Assembly: GCF_910592395.1 (NCBI RefSeq)
Contig: NC_088309.1
Span: forward strand, 15,690,599-15,754,598
Length of the DNA stretch: 64,000 bases
DNA from: Lineus longissimus
Lineage: Eukaryota; Nemertea; Pilidiophora; Heteronemertea; Lineidae
Direction of reading: 5' to 3'
Made by a program: the position numbers and the translations under genes. Positions 1 to 9,978 of the stretch are shown one piece after another. The notes beneath the pieces were generated by a model, which did no database searches, was not told the DNA's origin, and was given only the letters and a program-made list of their open reading frames with translations. How positions within the stretch are numbered: position 1 is the first letter of the stretch; the number at the start of each line of letters is the position of its first letter.

Positions 1-312
1 TGGTGCATTTTCCACCCAAATTACCATATGAATGTGTGGCGATCCCCGTTGCTGAAACTCAACCCTGTAAAAATAATCTGTGATTTTACCAACAGGATTA
101 TGAGGACTAAGCAAGACTGTGTGGATGAATGTATTAACACGGTGATCGAAATATCGCACGCAAGTTACAGGATCAGCCTTGATCAATTCATTTTTCTTAA
201 ACCAATCAAAGTGACTAATTTCTTCATCATTATAAACTTTATTGTCCAGTAATCGACCTAAAATGCGTAAGAGATCAGGCCATCTTGTTTCTGCAGCGGA
301 CAAGGACATGAA
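1..312 (-). pseudogene. Helitron H1 Rep (HUH) segment downstream of an in-frame TAG
   Basis: This continues the 313-3549 frame after its TAG, with 104 codons and no further stop. It contains the conserved SLSAAETRW block, then DPVTCVRYFDHR, and then the HUH nuclease motif SPHIHM (about 9-25 nt from the window start). The stop replaces the Trp of GLPTWF, which is intact in H2, so a TGG to TAG change is the simplest explanation. Rep nicks and joins the transposon ends during rolling-circle transposition. It would only be translated by readthrough or if the stop is a sequence error. Confidence 0.8.
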
Positions 313-3300
313 CTATGTGGGCAATCCTAACTGTCTTATCAAAGCGAATAAATCCTTTTTTCTTGCTTCAAAATAAGTTGGTGAACTTCGAACTGTTCTA
401 AAAATACGATATCCTTCATCAAGCCTAGTAATTTTTTCTAAAACAACAGGATTTAGAAGATCTCCAGCATGATAAGTTTTTCCCTTAGTTTTACACCGAC
501 GCACAGCCAGATGAATTTTGTCTTTCAACTGTTTTATTTGCAGTTTTTTCATCTTAAAAAACAAATTTGGAACTGAAGTAGCAACTCGTCTATCAACAGC
601 TCGAAGTTCCCATTTGCAAATATCACTGTAATGAACAGGTACTTTTCTTTCCTTATTATCTGGCCTTCTTTGTCCAATATATATTGTTGGAAATGACAAG
701 TACTCGGAATTTTGATCTTGGAATAGACTTAGTGGTCTTTGGTTCTCACCAGGTGCAAAAGAATATGCCTCAACATTCGATATTTCTGGCTCATCCAGCA
801 AGGTGTCCAGATTTCCGCTACTGTCATCTTCAATACGGTTGTCAATCGTGTCATTACTTGAGCAATTTGCTTTGATTTCAGGTGAATTTATCTCTTCAAT
901 CATCTTATTATCATCATCATCTTGAAACGTTGTATCGGAGTGGTTGTTTTCTGAAGAGGAAGCTTTTTCCAAATATTCTGCATTCTCAATTTCTTCATAA
1001 CTTTGAAGCCAATGACTGTTGACAGATATATTAGCATTTTGATATAAACAGCTATTTTTCAATAAATAATCAAGTGCAGTCATAATGGCAGCAGGTCTCA
1101 CATTTTGAGTAGCAACAGCATGCTTATATGACAGTTTTCTTTTTAATTTGATTGGTATGGTGCATGTTTTATCCATAGTTCTTGGGAGAGAATTAACAGT
1201 TGTTTCAACATCTGTAGGTACATTTACAACTGATCCTTTAATAGATAACTGTGAACCTCTCGGCAACTGTCTAATTTGCATGAAAGGTATCCTTAAGGCA
1301 ATTAGTCTTTCCTCTAGCTGGTATAACTCTAACTCAGGGGGTCGTTCAGGGAATTTCATGCCATTAACAACCGCTAATTTTGGTACTTTGCCAGAAAGAA
1401 GGCAGTCAAAACATGTATTGCACAACCACCTTTCATCTTCGATGGATCTTAAATCTGTGAGGCAACTTTGAATAAAATCAGATTGTAATCTTTTAGGCCA
1501 TTTTTCTGAAGGCTTTACGGAATGTTTAAACCAAGTTTGGTGACAGCATGTACACACATAAACAGGACCTGATGAAATTATCTGGTTGAATATATCTGAA
1601 TTCTCTTTAAGATTAATTCCATATTTCTTAGTTTGCAATGAAGTCAAATTTGAGTTATGATGTATACCATCAGCATCTTTTGAATGTCCATTACTCTTTC
1701 TTATTGATTTTTTACTTTGACTTTCATGCTGTCTGTCATTTTTGCGTTTTGTTTCATTTTGCCTTGTTTTTTTCCTTCGTTCTTTGTCAACAATTCTTTC
1801 ACTTTTTCTGAAGGTTTCATTTTGTCTAGTTTTTCTCCTTCGTTCTTTGTCAACAATTCTTTCACCTTTTCTGAAGGTTTCATTTTGCCTGTAGCTTTTA
1901 ATTGCCATTTGGTTTTGTTTTCTTTTAATTTCATCCTGCTGAACTCTTTTCTGGTAGTCTTTCTGTGCCAATCTTTCCTTTATTTTGATGGTTCCTTTTT
2001 TTCTCGATCTTTGCTTCCGTTTTTGGTCTGATTTTCTTTTCATTTCACAATTTTTTGCATCTATTTTGAAATCTCCTTGAAATGCATTACTATCGGTCAT
2101 CTTCATTTTTTTTGATCTGTGTATGCAAGGTTGATCATCAGTCAGTTCAGAGCATGAACGCTTGAGCATTTTCTGTAAAGTATTCCTACATTTGGTTACC
2201 TTCAATGATGGTGTCCTTTGGGCAATGCACTTTTTATGGCTACTTATGATTTCATTTTTAGATGTCTTCGCTCTTTCCATGGAAGCCACTTTCTCGATAG
2301 CCTTCTTTGACTGATCCCCAAGATAAAAGTTAAGTAATTCATTTGTTGTGCTAACTTTAGGATTTTCTGTAACATTTTGTATATTGTCACTTTCTTTGAC
2401 ACTGCATGAAACTGCATCAGAATTCTTTGAATTCTGCCTTTTCATAGCAAGTCTGAAACAATCGTGAGTTATTTTCTTCACTTTAAGCGAAGTTACTTCA
2501 ATGATAATTTGTTTCATATTTTCTGCATAATCACATAGGTAGGACTTTAAGCAGGTTGAATTTGGTAACTGAAGTAAAATGGACATTCCATCTGGTGAAA
2601 GATGACCCCTTTCATCCCGGCTGTGAGAATCAAAGATATAATATTCATGGTTTATTTTACTGACCGCAAACGCATCAAAGCCAATGATCATGATGTAAGT
2701 ACATGTGTTCTGTTCTTCTAGCTGATAGATGAAATCACCTACCGATATGGCAGAGGAATTCTCATTGTACTGTAAACTAATATTCTGAGAAATACCAACA
2801 GTAGTAAGCTTGAAGTATTCACCAAAACAAGAATGATATTTTGGAAGCTGGTCAATGGCTAAGTAACCAGCAACAGTAGCAATCTGTAAAATCAACTTTC
2901 TATACCAAGCATCACCTTCATCTAATATATGATCAATATCTTGTGTTTGCCAATACTCGGGGGAGACAATGAGAGAATACATGAGGGCAGTAGCAGCATT
3001 GGTGACGCACTGTTTTCCAGCCGATTCAGCCAAATAGCGATTACTACCCTGGTGAAATGAACCCATTATACTTCGATAAGCATTTTTGTTCAATGGGCCA
3101 GGATTCAGTTCAATATCATTAGATTGCTGCAGAATATTTAAGGAATATAACTGATAAAAGACACATAGAACAAGATCTACAGATGCATTCCATGATATTC
3201 GAAGATGTCTTTGTCTTTCTTGATAGTTCGCCAATATTTTTTGGAACCATTTTTCATCTTTGTAGTCATCTAATTCTTTCGTCGAGGATTTGTCATTACT

Positions 3301-3549
3301 TTGCAAGAAGACTTGCAATTCATAAATGTATGCCGATACAAACCAAATTGAAGAAAATAACCAGATAGTTCTCTGGTCTAGTTCCCCATCATCTGAATTC
3401 CAAGTGACACCTGTTAAATCGAGATATTCATGAGCAGTATTCATTTTATAACAAGCACAGTGATTGGATATTGGTGGCTGACTCTTCAATTTCGAGATAG
3501 GTACATAAAGACCAACAGTACACCGATACTGAGTGATGTCAACACCCAT
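313..3549 (-). CDS. Helitron H1 ORF: 2A peptide, cysteine protease, DUF6570-type region, start of Rep
   Basis: The ORF is 1078 codons and starts at an ATG whose context MGVDITQYR matches MGIDIVQYR in H2. Residues 1-144 include a hydrophobic stretch (about 62-80). Residues 145-152 read DIELNPGP, a 2A ribosome-skipping motif. A papain-like protease domain follows, with Q180-C181-x-x-N184 and D307-S-H309 as the candidate catalytic Cys and Asp-x-His. Residues about 380-640 are Lys/Arg-rich and contain a tandemly duplicated segment. A Cys-rich pair (CTCC near 661, CNTC near 704) opens the DUF6570-type region typical of Helitron proteins. The C-terminus runs into the Rep segment ending GLPT, then TAG where H2 has TGG. 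Apart from that stop the frame continues to the window edge. It probably encodes the Helitron transposase precursor. Domain names rest on motif recognition, not a search. Confidence 0.85.
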   Translation of the reverse strand: MGVDITQYRCTVGLYVPISKLKSQPPISNHCACYKMNTAHEYLDLTGVTWNSDDGELDQRTIWLFSSIWFVSAYIYELQVFLQSNDKSSTKELDDYKDEKWFQKILANYQERQRHLRISWNASVDLVLCVFYQLYSLNILQQSNDIELNPGPLNKNAYRSIMGSFHQGSNRYLAESAGKQCVTNAATALMYSLIVSPEYWQTQDIDHILDEGDAWYRKLILQIATVAGYLAIDQLPKYHSCFGEYFKLTTVGISQNISLQYNENSSAISVGDFIYQLEEQNTCTYIMIIGFDAFAVSKINHEYYIFDSHSRDERGHLSPDGMSILLQLPNSTCLKSYLCDYAENMKQIIIEVTSLKVKKITHDCFRLAMKRQNSKNSDAVSCSVKESDNIQNVTENPKVSTTNELLNFYLGDQSKKAIEKVASMERAKTSKNEIISSHKKCIAQRTPSLKVTKCRNTLQKMLKRSCSELTDDQPCIHRSKKMKMTDSNAFQGDFKIDAKNCEMKRKSDQKRKQRSRKKGTIKIKERLAQKDYQKRVQQDEIKRKQNQMAIKSYRQNETFRKGERIVDKERRRKTRQNETFRKSERIVDKERRKKTRQNETKRKNDRQHESQSKKSIRKSNGHSKDADGIHHNSNLTSLQTKKYGINLKENSDIFNQIISSGPVYVCTCCHQTWFKHSVKPSEKWPKRLQSDFIQSCLTDLRSIEDERWLCNTCFDCLLSGKVPKLAVVNGMKFPERPPELELYQLEERLIALRIPFMQIRQLPRGSQLSIKGSVVNVPTDVETTVNSLPRTMDKTCTIPIKLKRKLSYKHAVATQNVRPAAIMTALDYLLKNSCLYQNANISVNSHWLQSYEEIENAEYLEKASSSENNHSDTTFQDDDDNKMIEEINSPEIKANCSSNDTIDNRIEDDSSGNLDTLLDEPEISNVEAYSFAPGENQRPLSLFQDQNSEYLSFPTIYIGQRRPDNKERKVPVHYSDICKWELRAVDRRVATSVPNLFFKMKKLQIKQLKDKIHLAVRRCKTKGKTYHAGDLLNPVVLEKITRLDEGYRIFRTVRSSPTYFEARKKDLFALIRQLGLPT
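3094..3117 (-). other. 2A-type ribosome-skipping motif in H1
   Basis: Residues 145-152 of the H1 ORF read D-I-E-L-N-P-G-P, matching the 2A consensus D-(V/I)-E-x-N-P-G-P. Skipping would fall between G151 and P152. The preceding residues ILQQSN are shared with H2. Known 2A sequences release the upstream product co-translationally, which here would separate an N-terminal hydrophobic domain of about 151 residues from the protease-Rep part. Confidence 0.85.
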
Positions 3550-3589
3550 GTTGCTGAATATTATCTTTCAAGATGATGTCAAATTATTC

Positions 3590-4340
3590 AAGTTGCCCCG
3601 TGTTACTAGTGTATTTTCTAAAAAAAGGTGTTCTAGTACCTCCAAGAGAATTTCTATTCACCTGCCTCACAGCTTCATACAACTGTTCAGGGAAATTCTT
3701 AAGATATACCACAAAACACTTCAAATGATTTTAGTTGCCTTGCAGTTAATTGCTGTTCAGTTATACAAACAGCTTTTCTTTGCTTACCAGATGGTAAATA
3801 TCAAGTTCTTAAAAGTTGCTTTGCAGCAAATTCTTCAAGAGGTTTTTATGTTGCCCCAAGGCAAATTCTTTGAGAGGTTTTCTTTAGTACAATAGTAGCA
3901 AACAGCAAATTCAAGGTAAAAAGTTTTCTTTCTGGTGTCCTTGACACAAATTCTTCAAGAGGTTTTTATGTTGCCCCAAGGCAAATTCTTTGAGAGGTTT
4001 TCTTTAGTACAATAGTAGCAAACAGCAAATTCAAGGTAAAAAGTTTTCTTTCTGGTGTCCTTGACACAAATTCTTCAAGAGGTTTTTATGTTGCCCCAAG
4101 GCAAATTCTTTGAGAGGTTTTCTTTAGTATAATAGTAGCAAACAGCAAATTCAAGGTAAAAAGTTTTCTTTCTGGTGTCCTTGACACAAATTCTTCAAGA
4201 GGGTTTTTCTATTGCCATAGGGTTTATTGTTTGAGAAGTTCACTTTGGTTGCCTTGCAACAAATACTTTGAGAAGTTTTGTTTGATTGCCTCGCGGCAAC
4301 GAGGTTGACGTTGCCTTTCAGCAAGGTCTTGCTTTCAAGA
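3590..4340 (-). promoter_or_regulatory. Leader array of short TTGCC...GGCAA hairpins in H1
   Basis: Upstream of the H1 start there are about eight short inverted repeats built on a TTGCC / GGCAA stem with a 3-4 nt loop, for example TTGCCCCAAGGCAA near 3851, 3971 and 4091, and variants near 3815, 4245 and 4290. Each is followed by an AATTCTT-CAAGAGG-like spacer. The corresponding leader of H2 has the same kind of array with different spacers. The transcript would carry a string of small hairpins. The role is unknown. Confidence 0.6.
3841..4200. repeat. Three tandem 120-bp units in H1 leader
   Basis: Units 3841-3960, 3961-4080 and 4081-4200 are almost identical (one C/T difference seen, near 4130). 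Each unit contains one TTGCC-CCAA-GGCAA hairpin. The near identity suggests a recent expansion of an older, more degenerate array. Confidence 0.95.
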
Positions 4341-4385
4341 AAGAAGGTAGGTTGAAGTAACAGCCACCAATTTCAGCACATCAAT

Positions 4386-4412
4386 GTACAAATGAGATCT
4401 GAAAAAAAACAA
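4386..4412 (-). other. Likely 3' splice site of Helitron H1 leader exon
   Basis: On the minus strand a run of T ends in CAG just before the exon base at 4398 (TTTTTTTTCAG then ATCTC). H2 has an equivalent acceptor at 17698-17700 (TCTATTTTCAG). Both are followed within about 50 nt by the conserved exon word TTGGTGGCTG. This suggests a 5' intron in the Helitron gene. Confidence 0.55.
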
Positions 4413-5480
4413 CAAGAAAAATAGTTAAGAATTGATTCAAAAAACTCATTGTAGAAATACTGTAGACGATGAAATCTACATGGCATTTTTACTTTACTGA
4501 CACTGAAGTTTTTCAGTAATTCACGCATTATATTTTCGTGAGACTCAGCTCGAATATACGCTTAATTCACGCTTAATTTTGTAGATTATGGCATCTGTGA
4601 AACTGCCAGATTGAAAGGCCTGTGAAAATTTCATGGTCTACAGTAACCAACAAATTCATCACTTCTGCTATCAACAACAGATCAGAACTGAAAATAGATT
4701 AATGGAAAAGTTTGAATTGTTGGTTGGTTCTTCTGAATTGAATGTTCGTAGTGTATTTCGAGCAAATTTATGCATACATTTCTGCTGGGGTCAAAGGTCA
4801 TGAGGGCACATGGAGTTGAAGGGCCACGTTTTATGCGTTAGGTTTTCCATCTCACGTCCACCGACGTAACCTTTGACCTCTAGCCAACCTCGTCCGTAAC
4901 TTCTATATGGTATACACTATACCACGGCGCTATAAATTTATGGGGACGATTCAGCACAATCACCGGGTTTTTGAATTCTTCCAGAGGCATGTTGATTCGT
5001 GTAGGCCTACATCGTAGCTACTAAGCAAGTTACTGTTAGTCCAAAAACAGGTCATTCGACAACAGAATGCATGCATATTGTACACAAATGTACAGGAATG
5101 AATAGGAGTCAGGATATTGTTCATCTATCAAACTCAATAGTTAGCGGGTCTTTGCAGTTATGAAAAATAGCTTCTAACCCTCAGTTTAAAGTGAGGGTAC
5201 GTATATCAACTGATGTCAAAATTAAGAAAGCGCACGATCACCATGCACTGCACATGGCCTAGGCTACATGAATCGAACGCGGCAGATCAGAGATCGGGCC
5301 TGGGATAGGAACCCCATTTTTGTCTATCTGTCAAAGTGCAGCTAGCTGTTCCCGAGGCAATACCATCTTCTAATATCAGATCGATTGAATCTTGGTATTC
5401 AAAAGAACGAATACGTCATTCTCTTAATGGTTCAGACCACTAGATTCTAAAATCATATTTCGAAAAGATTTAACTTACTG
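4413..5480. other. Non-coding stretch between Helitron H1 leader and 5.5 kb ORF
   Basis: No convincing coding region, RNA gene or terminal repeat was recognised. It may hold the 5' intron, promoter and 5' terminus of H1. Confidence 0.5.
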
Positions 5481-5481
5481 T

Positions 5482-5758
5482 TCAATTGCTGTCAATGGTT
5501 GCTGTCGACCACGCCGCGTACAACATGTTGAAACATCCCATGATAATGTACGAAGTAATTGCATCCCATAATATTGCTCCGCGATGTAAGTTCAACCTCC
5601 GGATATTACCGACGACCTCCGTCGATTGTTCACTCGGGGAAATTTGGGTTGGTCGATTGCGATTCCCAGCCGACTCGAACGGCCGCCCGCGGATTAAATA
5701 TTTGCTGAAAACGCCAAACTTTCGCAGTATGGTGATCTCAGCTCGGCCGAGCAAGTAA
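5482..5758. other. Segment open on both strands (about 90 codons each), donor-like GTAAGT at both ends
   Basis: This GC-richer block is open for 90 codons on the plus strand (ATG 5486) and 90 on the minus strand. On the plus strand the ORF runs into GAGCAA-GTAAGTGG near 5750; on the minus strand the ORF end is next to GAACA-GTAAGTTAA near 5478. It could be a first exon of a host or transposon gene in either direction, or a chance open block. The protein was not recognised. Confidence 0.3.
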
Positions 5759-7490
5759 GTGGTCTACATGGAAGACAGTTCGGCAATTTGACCCAGATTC
5801 CGGTATGCAAATTTTGTCGCTTGCTCGCGTAAAAATTAGGTCGCGCCTCAACATTTTGTCCCGTCTAAAACCACATATTCCTTGAAAATAATTGACTAAC
5901 AAACAGTTATTTGTGAGTATTTATTCCCTTTATTCATAACAGCATGATGATGCATTGAAAAATATATGGTCAAAAGGATTTTGTGAGCATGAAATCTACC
6001 AGGACCAACGAATTGGGTCACCATAATTATGACGACGAATGTGTTGACGTCAATCGGCGGGAACATTAGCATATTTTGAACATGTTTTGCCTTGTAGCGC
6101 CCCCAGGTGATAAAATTTCAAACTAAATTTGGCAAATTTTTAGGATTTGGCAGTGTAGGATTCAAACAAGCTTGGTCGCAATGGACTGTTTTATCCCCGA
6201 GCGAATATTGCCTTCACGATTCCCGGGCGCCTGGCGGCCAGAAAAAAGGGCGATCGGCAGAATTTTCAAAAAGAATTTGTAGCCCTTTCATAGGGCAACA
6301 ATTGTACGTCAATAGATCTGGTGCAGCCCTCCACGTTAAAAAACGTCGGCCAAAACCAATTTGTTGGGGTGTGACAGTATACAGACAGACATTTTCCTAG
6401 GTTATTTGACTAGCTCTGCTGACCTTTGGTCAGCTGAGCTAAAAATGCTGAAATGGCGGTGAAAAGTTAGTTACAGCAGGATGTTGCATGTACTGAAATG
6501 GGCAGAAAAGTTAGTTACAATACATTGCAATGGCGAGGGGCTAAGGGGCTGTCTTGGTGAACTGAAAACAGGGCAAGAAATTTTATCACAGCATGGTAAT
6601 GATAAGGCAAATCAACAATCACATGTAAGTCTATAAAGGAAGAGTTGACCGATAGTCTCTGTCAGAATCTGGAATGTCACTTGGTGATGTCACGATAACT
6701 AACAGTCGGCAAAGTTTTGAACGAAGATGAAGAAACACACACAGTCTTGAACACGGAGGAGACACAGTCTTGGATGAAGAGTACGAGGAGACACAGTCGT
6801 GGATGATGATCACGAGGAGACACACGTCTTGGATGATGATCACGAGAAAACAGACGAAGTCATGGAGAATACTTGCGACTGGCATATCATGGTACGTGTA
6901 GACATCAGGGTCAGCTGATAGACAGATAGTGACGGCTGTCAAAACGATTTCACAGTGTCTCGGAACGGGGATCAGATCACAAAGTTGAATCCACGGCGGT
7001 GAAACACATTTGCGTGCAGATTTGCATAGGAATTAGTCACAGTAGAGCCAATCAGAGGCGGCGATCATAATCACGTGGTGCTGTGACGTACAACAATCCA
7101 TCGAGCAAGGCGCTCAATATGGCGTCAGGAAATCGACACGACTAGTTTCCAAAATGATGAGTTCGGGACGAAATTGGTGTTATACAACCTGGCGGCTTGT
7201 TGAAGCTGAAAATCGGTTCTACAGAAGATAGTAGGCCGTTATATGATGTTCCGCTTGAATATATTTGCCATTAGAGGGTAATTCTAAGGCATCTAGAATG
7301 ATGGAATATCCGAAAGTCGGAAGATAGCACGTGCGAGAGGAAAGTCCCGATCGGAGAAAAGTTATTATCGTATCCGTGTCGAAAAGCCGGTTCTCCACCA
7401 TGTCATGTTGGGATCGTACATCATAAATGGAGCTGACGAATCACATTCTTTTATATAGTTTATTCACCACAAGAATCCTAACAGCGGTGC
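5759..7490. other. Non-coding interval between Helitron copies
   Basis: No recognisable protein domain was seen. It contains a short imperfect tandem array around 6745-6855 built on ACGAGGAGACACA-GTCTTGGATGATGAT units of about 30 bp. The remaining ORFs are short and featureless. One or more unidentified repeats probably make up this interval. Confidence 0.45.
6745..6855. repeat. Imperfect ~30-bp tandem repeat
   Basis: Three to four copies of a GAGGAGACACA...TCTTGGATGATGA unit follow one another, with variation in length and sequence. Confidence 0.6.
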
Positions 7491-7683
7491 ACTTCACGGC
7501 AAAGGTTGGATGACCAGCAAGATAACTCCGAAACTCAAGGGAAATTCAAGTGTGGCCTCTACAGACGGAGGTCCGCTCACTTCCGATGGCTTGACCCAGT
7601 TTATACCTTGACCAGCATCCTTCCACGTGGTCACGTGACGGAGGGTCCTAATGCTGAGGCTCCTCATGGAGGGGTCTAAACTA
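7440..7683. other. Unidentified sequence beyond the H2 break
   Basis: Helitron similarity ends near 7684. The adjacent 240 bp are open in the same minus frame as the last Rep remnant, but the peptide does not look like Helitron and is not recognised. It may be the flank of a deletion junction. Confidence 0.3.
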
Positions 7684-8891
7684 TACATAACATCAGCTTC
7701 AGCCCTCTTAGCGGCTTCGTCAATGATGTCAGCCATATGTTCATATTGTTTTCTTTTAGCATCTATAGTTGCTTTTTTTGCCCTGTAATGAGCATAATGT
7801 GTGCTATGCCTCCTAGCAAATCAGTTGTTTCATTTCTCCAGGGCAAGAATAGAAGAAGTCATTCTCGATAACAGTTTTCAGGGTCAGTATTTTTGTTGTA
7901 TCTCACATACCTAATTACCCTTGGGTTTTTCTTAAGTTTGTAGACTACACCAGATTTTGTAGTGAAATCAATTATTTCATCAGCTTCAGTCGGTGGAAAT
8001 GTCTCACTTTCAGCCTCAATTATATTATGATCCACATCATCTAAATTATCTTCAAAAGGGTCATAACTTTGTTTCGGGTATGTAACATTGAGTTTCGATG
8101 CATAATCTGCCAAACACCAATTGTCCAACTGTTTTGGTCTAGTGCTGTATCTTGATACGATATTACCTACTTTGACATCTGTTGAATTAGGGGGAAGCTT
8201 TTCTAATTCAGTATTACTTTTAATCAAAAAAGTGCGATCATCAGGTGGTGATGTTGGGAGAAATATTACATCGTGAGTTGCTTTGGTAAGAGGTAATTGC
8301 ATGACTAGATATGCACTCTCTTGAGCGGATATTTCACAGGCATTCAGGAATTTATTTCCAATTTGTCTGACTTGCTGACGTAAATTGCTATTTCCATTTC
8401 TTGCTTCTTTACAAGCATTGTGTAATAAATTACTCATGCCACGAGCTGATTTGCTAACATATGACACAATATACGTGGTGCATGCAAAAGCATCTAAAAC
8501 AAACTGGATATCATGATTCGCTCGCCATGCATTCACCAATAATTTCATGTAGGCATTTACTCTAATTTCAGATGGTTTTCGCTTTAAGAATATTTTAGGC
8601 CCATTAATTGATGTCCTTGGAGCAGAATAATATTCTGTTTCAGACAACTCTAACTGATCAAGAAATTCATTAAAGGATATGTCTGAACCATCTCCCATCA
8701 ATTCTAATTTCTTTGTCACTCTATTGTGATTTAGTTTGTGTTTGTCAACGTCTTCTGGCTCTATTTCAAATGAATACAATATTGTAGTAGCAGGCATTGG
8801 AGGCAGAGGAAAGTTGAAACGGCAAATTGATTTTCCATTTTTACGACAAGTTTTACTGTGTTTGTGTATTTGCAACTCAATAAAGGTTGCA
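7684..8891 (-). pseudogene. Helitron H2 Rep, C-terminal part with catalytic Tyr motif
   Basis: The main open stretch is 7859-8891. It carries QIHKHSKTC, a Cys/His-rich segment (CRKNGKSICRFNFP), and the motif YIVSYVSK, where the Helitron Rep catalytic tyrosines and Lys are expected. After the NCYRE block the frame is lost by small indels; recognisable remnants (KRKQYEHMADIIDEA) continue to about 7684, then homology ends. It joins in frame across the foldback insertion to the HUH segment at 9979-10357. The helicase domain is absent, so this is a truncated pseudogene. Confidence 0.8.
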
Positions 8892-8897
8892 TCAGAT

Positions 8898-9972
8898 TAT
8901 GGGCCGTGAAAACCGCAAAAAATCTGTACATGTTTTTGTAAGCGGTCGTCGCTCGCGCAAACTTGTCTTGCATGTTTTTGTGAAAGAGGACGTCGGAGAA
9001 CGCGGTCGTATATCAAAACAGACGTTGGGTGGCGCTCGCGCAAACTTCCCTCACATGTTTTTGTGAAAGAGGACGTCGGCGAACGCGGTCGTATATCAAA
9101 ACAGACGTTGGGTGGCGCTCGCGCAAACTTCCCTCACATGTTTTTTGTGAAAGAGGACGTCGGCGAACGCGGTCGTATAAAAAAACAGACGTTGGGTGGC
9201 GCTTGAGACGGGTCATCCTATTAAGCGTCCAGTGGCGACCAGTGGCGTCCAACGCGAAATAATAGGGTGTATATGGTCAAAAATGTTTTCAAGCTCCTAA
9301 AACACTTTCAATAAACAAGATTTAGAAGTTTGGTGGAGTTTGCAAACCTAGTTTTTGAATAATTATCACCAGAAAACGATCTTAGTATGCGTCCAGCAAA
9401 AGTACTGGACGCCATGTTTGTTTTAGCTGCCGTTCCTTGGGTTTATAGAAAAAGCGGAATCGGGATCTGGCATCAGGTTGGCATACTAAGATCGTTTTCT
9501 GGTGATGATTATTCAAAAACTAGGTTTGCAAACTCCACCAAACTTCTAAATCTTGTTTATTGAAAGTGTTTTAGGAGCTTGAAAACATTTTTAACCATAT
9601 ACACCCTATTATTTCGCGTTGGACGCCACTGGTCGCCACTGGACGCTAAATAGGATGACCCGTCTCGAGCGCCACCCAACGTCTGTTTTTTTATACGACC
9701 GCGTTCGCCGTCATCCTCTTTCACAAAAACATGTGAGGGAAGTTTGCGCGAGCGCCACCCAACGTCTGTTTTGATATACGACCGCGTTCGCCGACGTCCT
9801 CTTTCACAAAAACATGTGAGGGAAGTTTGCGCGAGCGTCACCCAACGTCTGTTTTGATATACGACCGCGTTCGCCGACGTCCTCTTTCACAAAAACATGC
9901 AAGACAAGTTTGCGCGAGCGACGACCGCTTACAAAAACATGTACAGATTTTTTGCGGTTTTCACGGCCCATA
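8898..9972. mobile_element. Foldback (long-palindrome) element with 6-bp TSD
   Basis: This is a 1075-bp near-perfect inverted repeat: the left end TATGGGCCGTGAAAACCGC is the reverse complement of the right end. Each arm is almost 500 bp around a unique centre of about 80 bp (roughly 9395-9480). The arms contain two to three direct sub-repeats of about 75 bp with the words ACGTCGGCGAACGCGGTCGT and GGTGGCGCTCGCGC. TCAGAT flanks both sides (8892-8897 and 9973-9978). It interrupts H2 Rep in the codon after CDTS; removing it plus one TCAGAT restores the frame. It has no transposase gene. Short ORFs inside it are by-products of the repeats. Confidence 0.9.
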
Positions 9973-9978
9973 TCAGAT

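Larger units (their letters stand above)
1..4398 (-). mobile_element. Helitron copy H1 (5' part; continues past left edge)
   Basis: This is the 5' part of an autonomous-type Helitron, a rolling-circle DNA transposon. It holds a long ORF (313-3549), Rep sequence in the same frame (1-312), an upstream hairpin and tandem-repeat leader (about 3590-4340) and a likely 3' splice site at 4398. The Rep HUH motif QQRGSPHIHM is read just inside the left edge. The helicase domain and the 3' terminus lie outside the window. A diverged second copy (H2) in the same orientation supports the boundaries up to 4398. The true 5' terminus was not found. Confidence 0.85.

Noticed and set aside
1701-2031. Overlapping ORFs antisense or out of frame within the H1 basic linker
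   Set aside because: They are shadows of the Lys/Arg-rich coding repeat of the Helitron ORF.
9013-9262. Arg-rich ORFs on both strands near 9.0-9.9 kb
   Set aside because: They lie in the sub-repeats of the foldback element and recur as mirror images; no domain.
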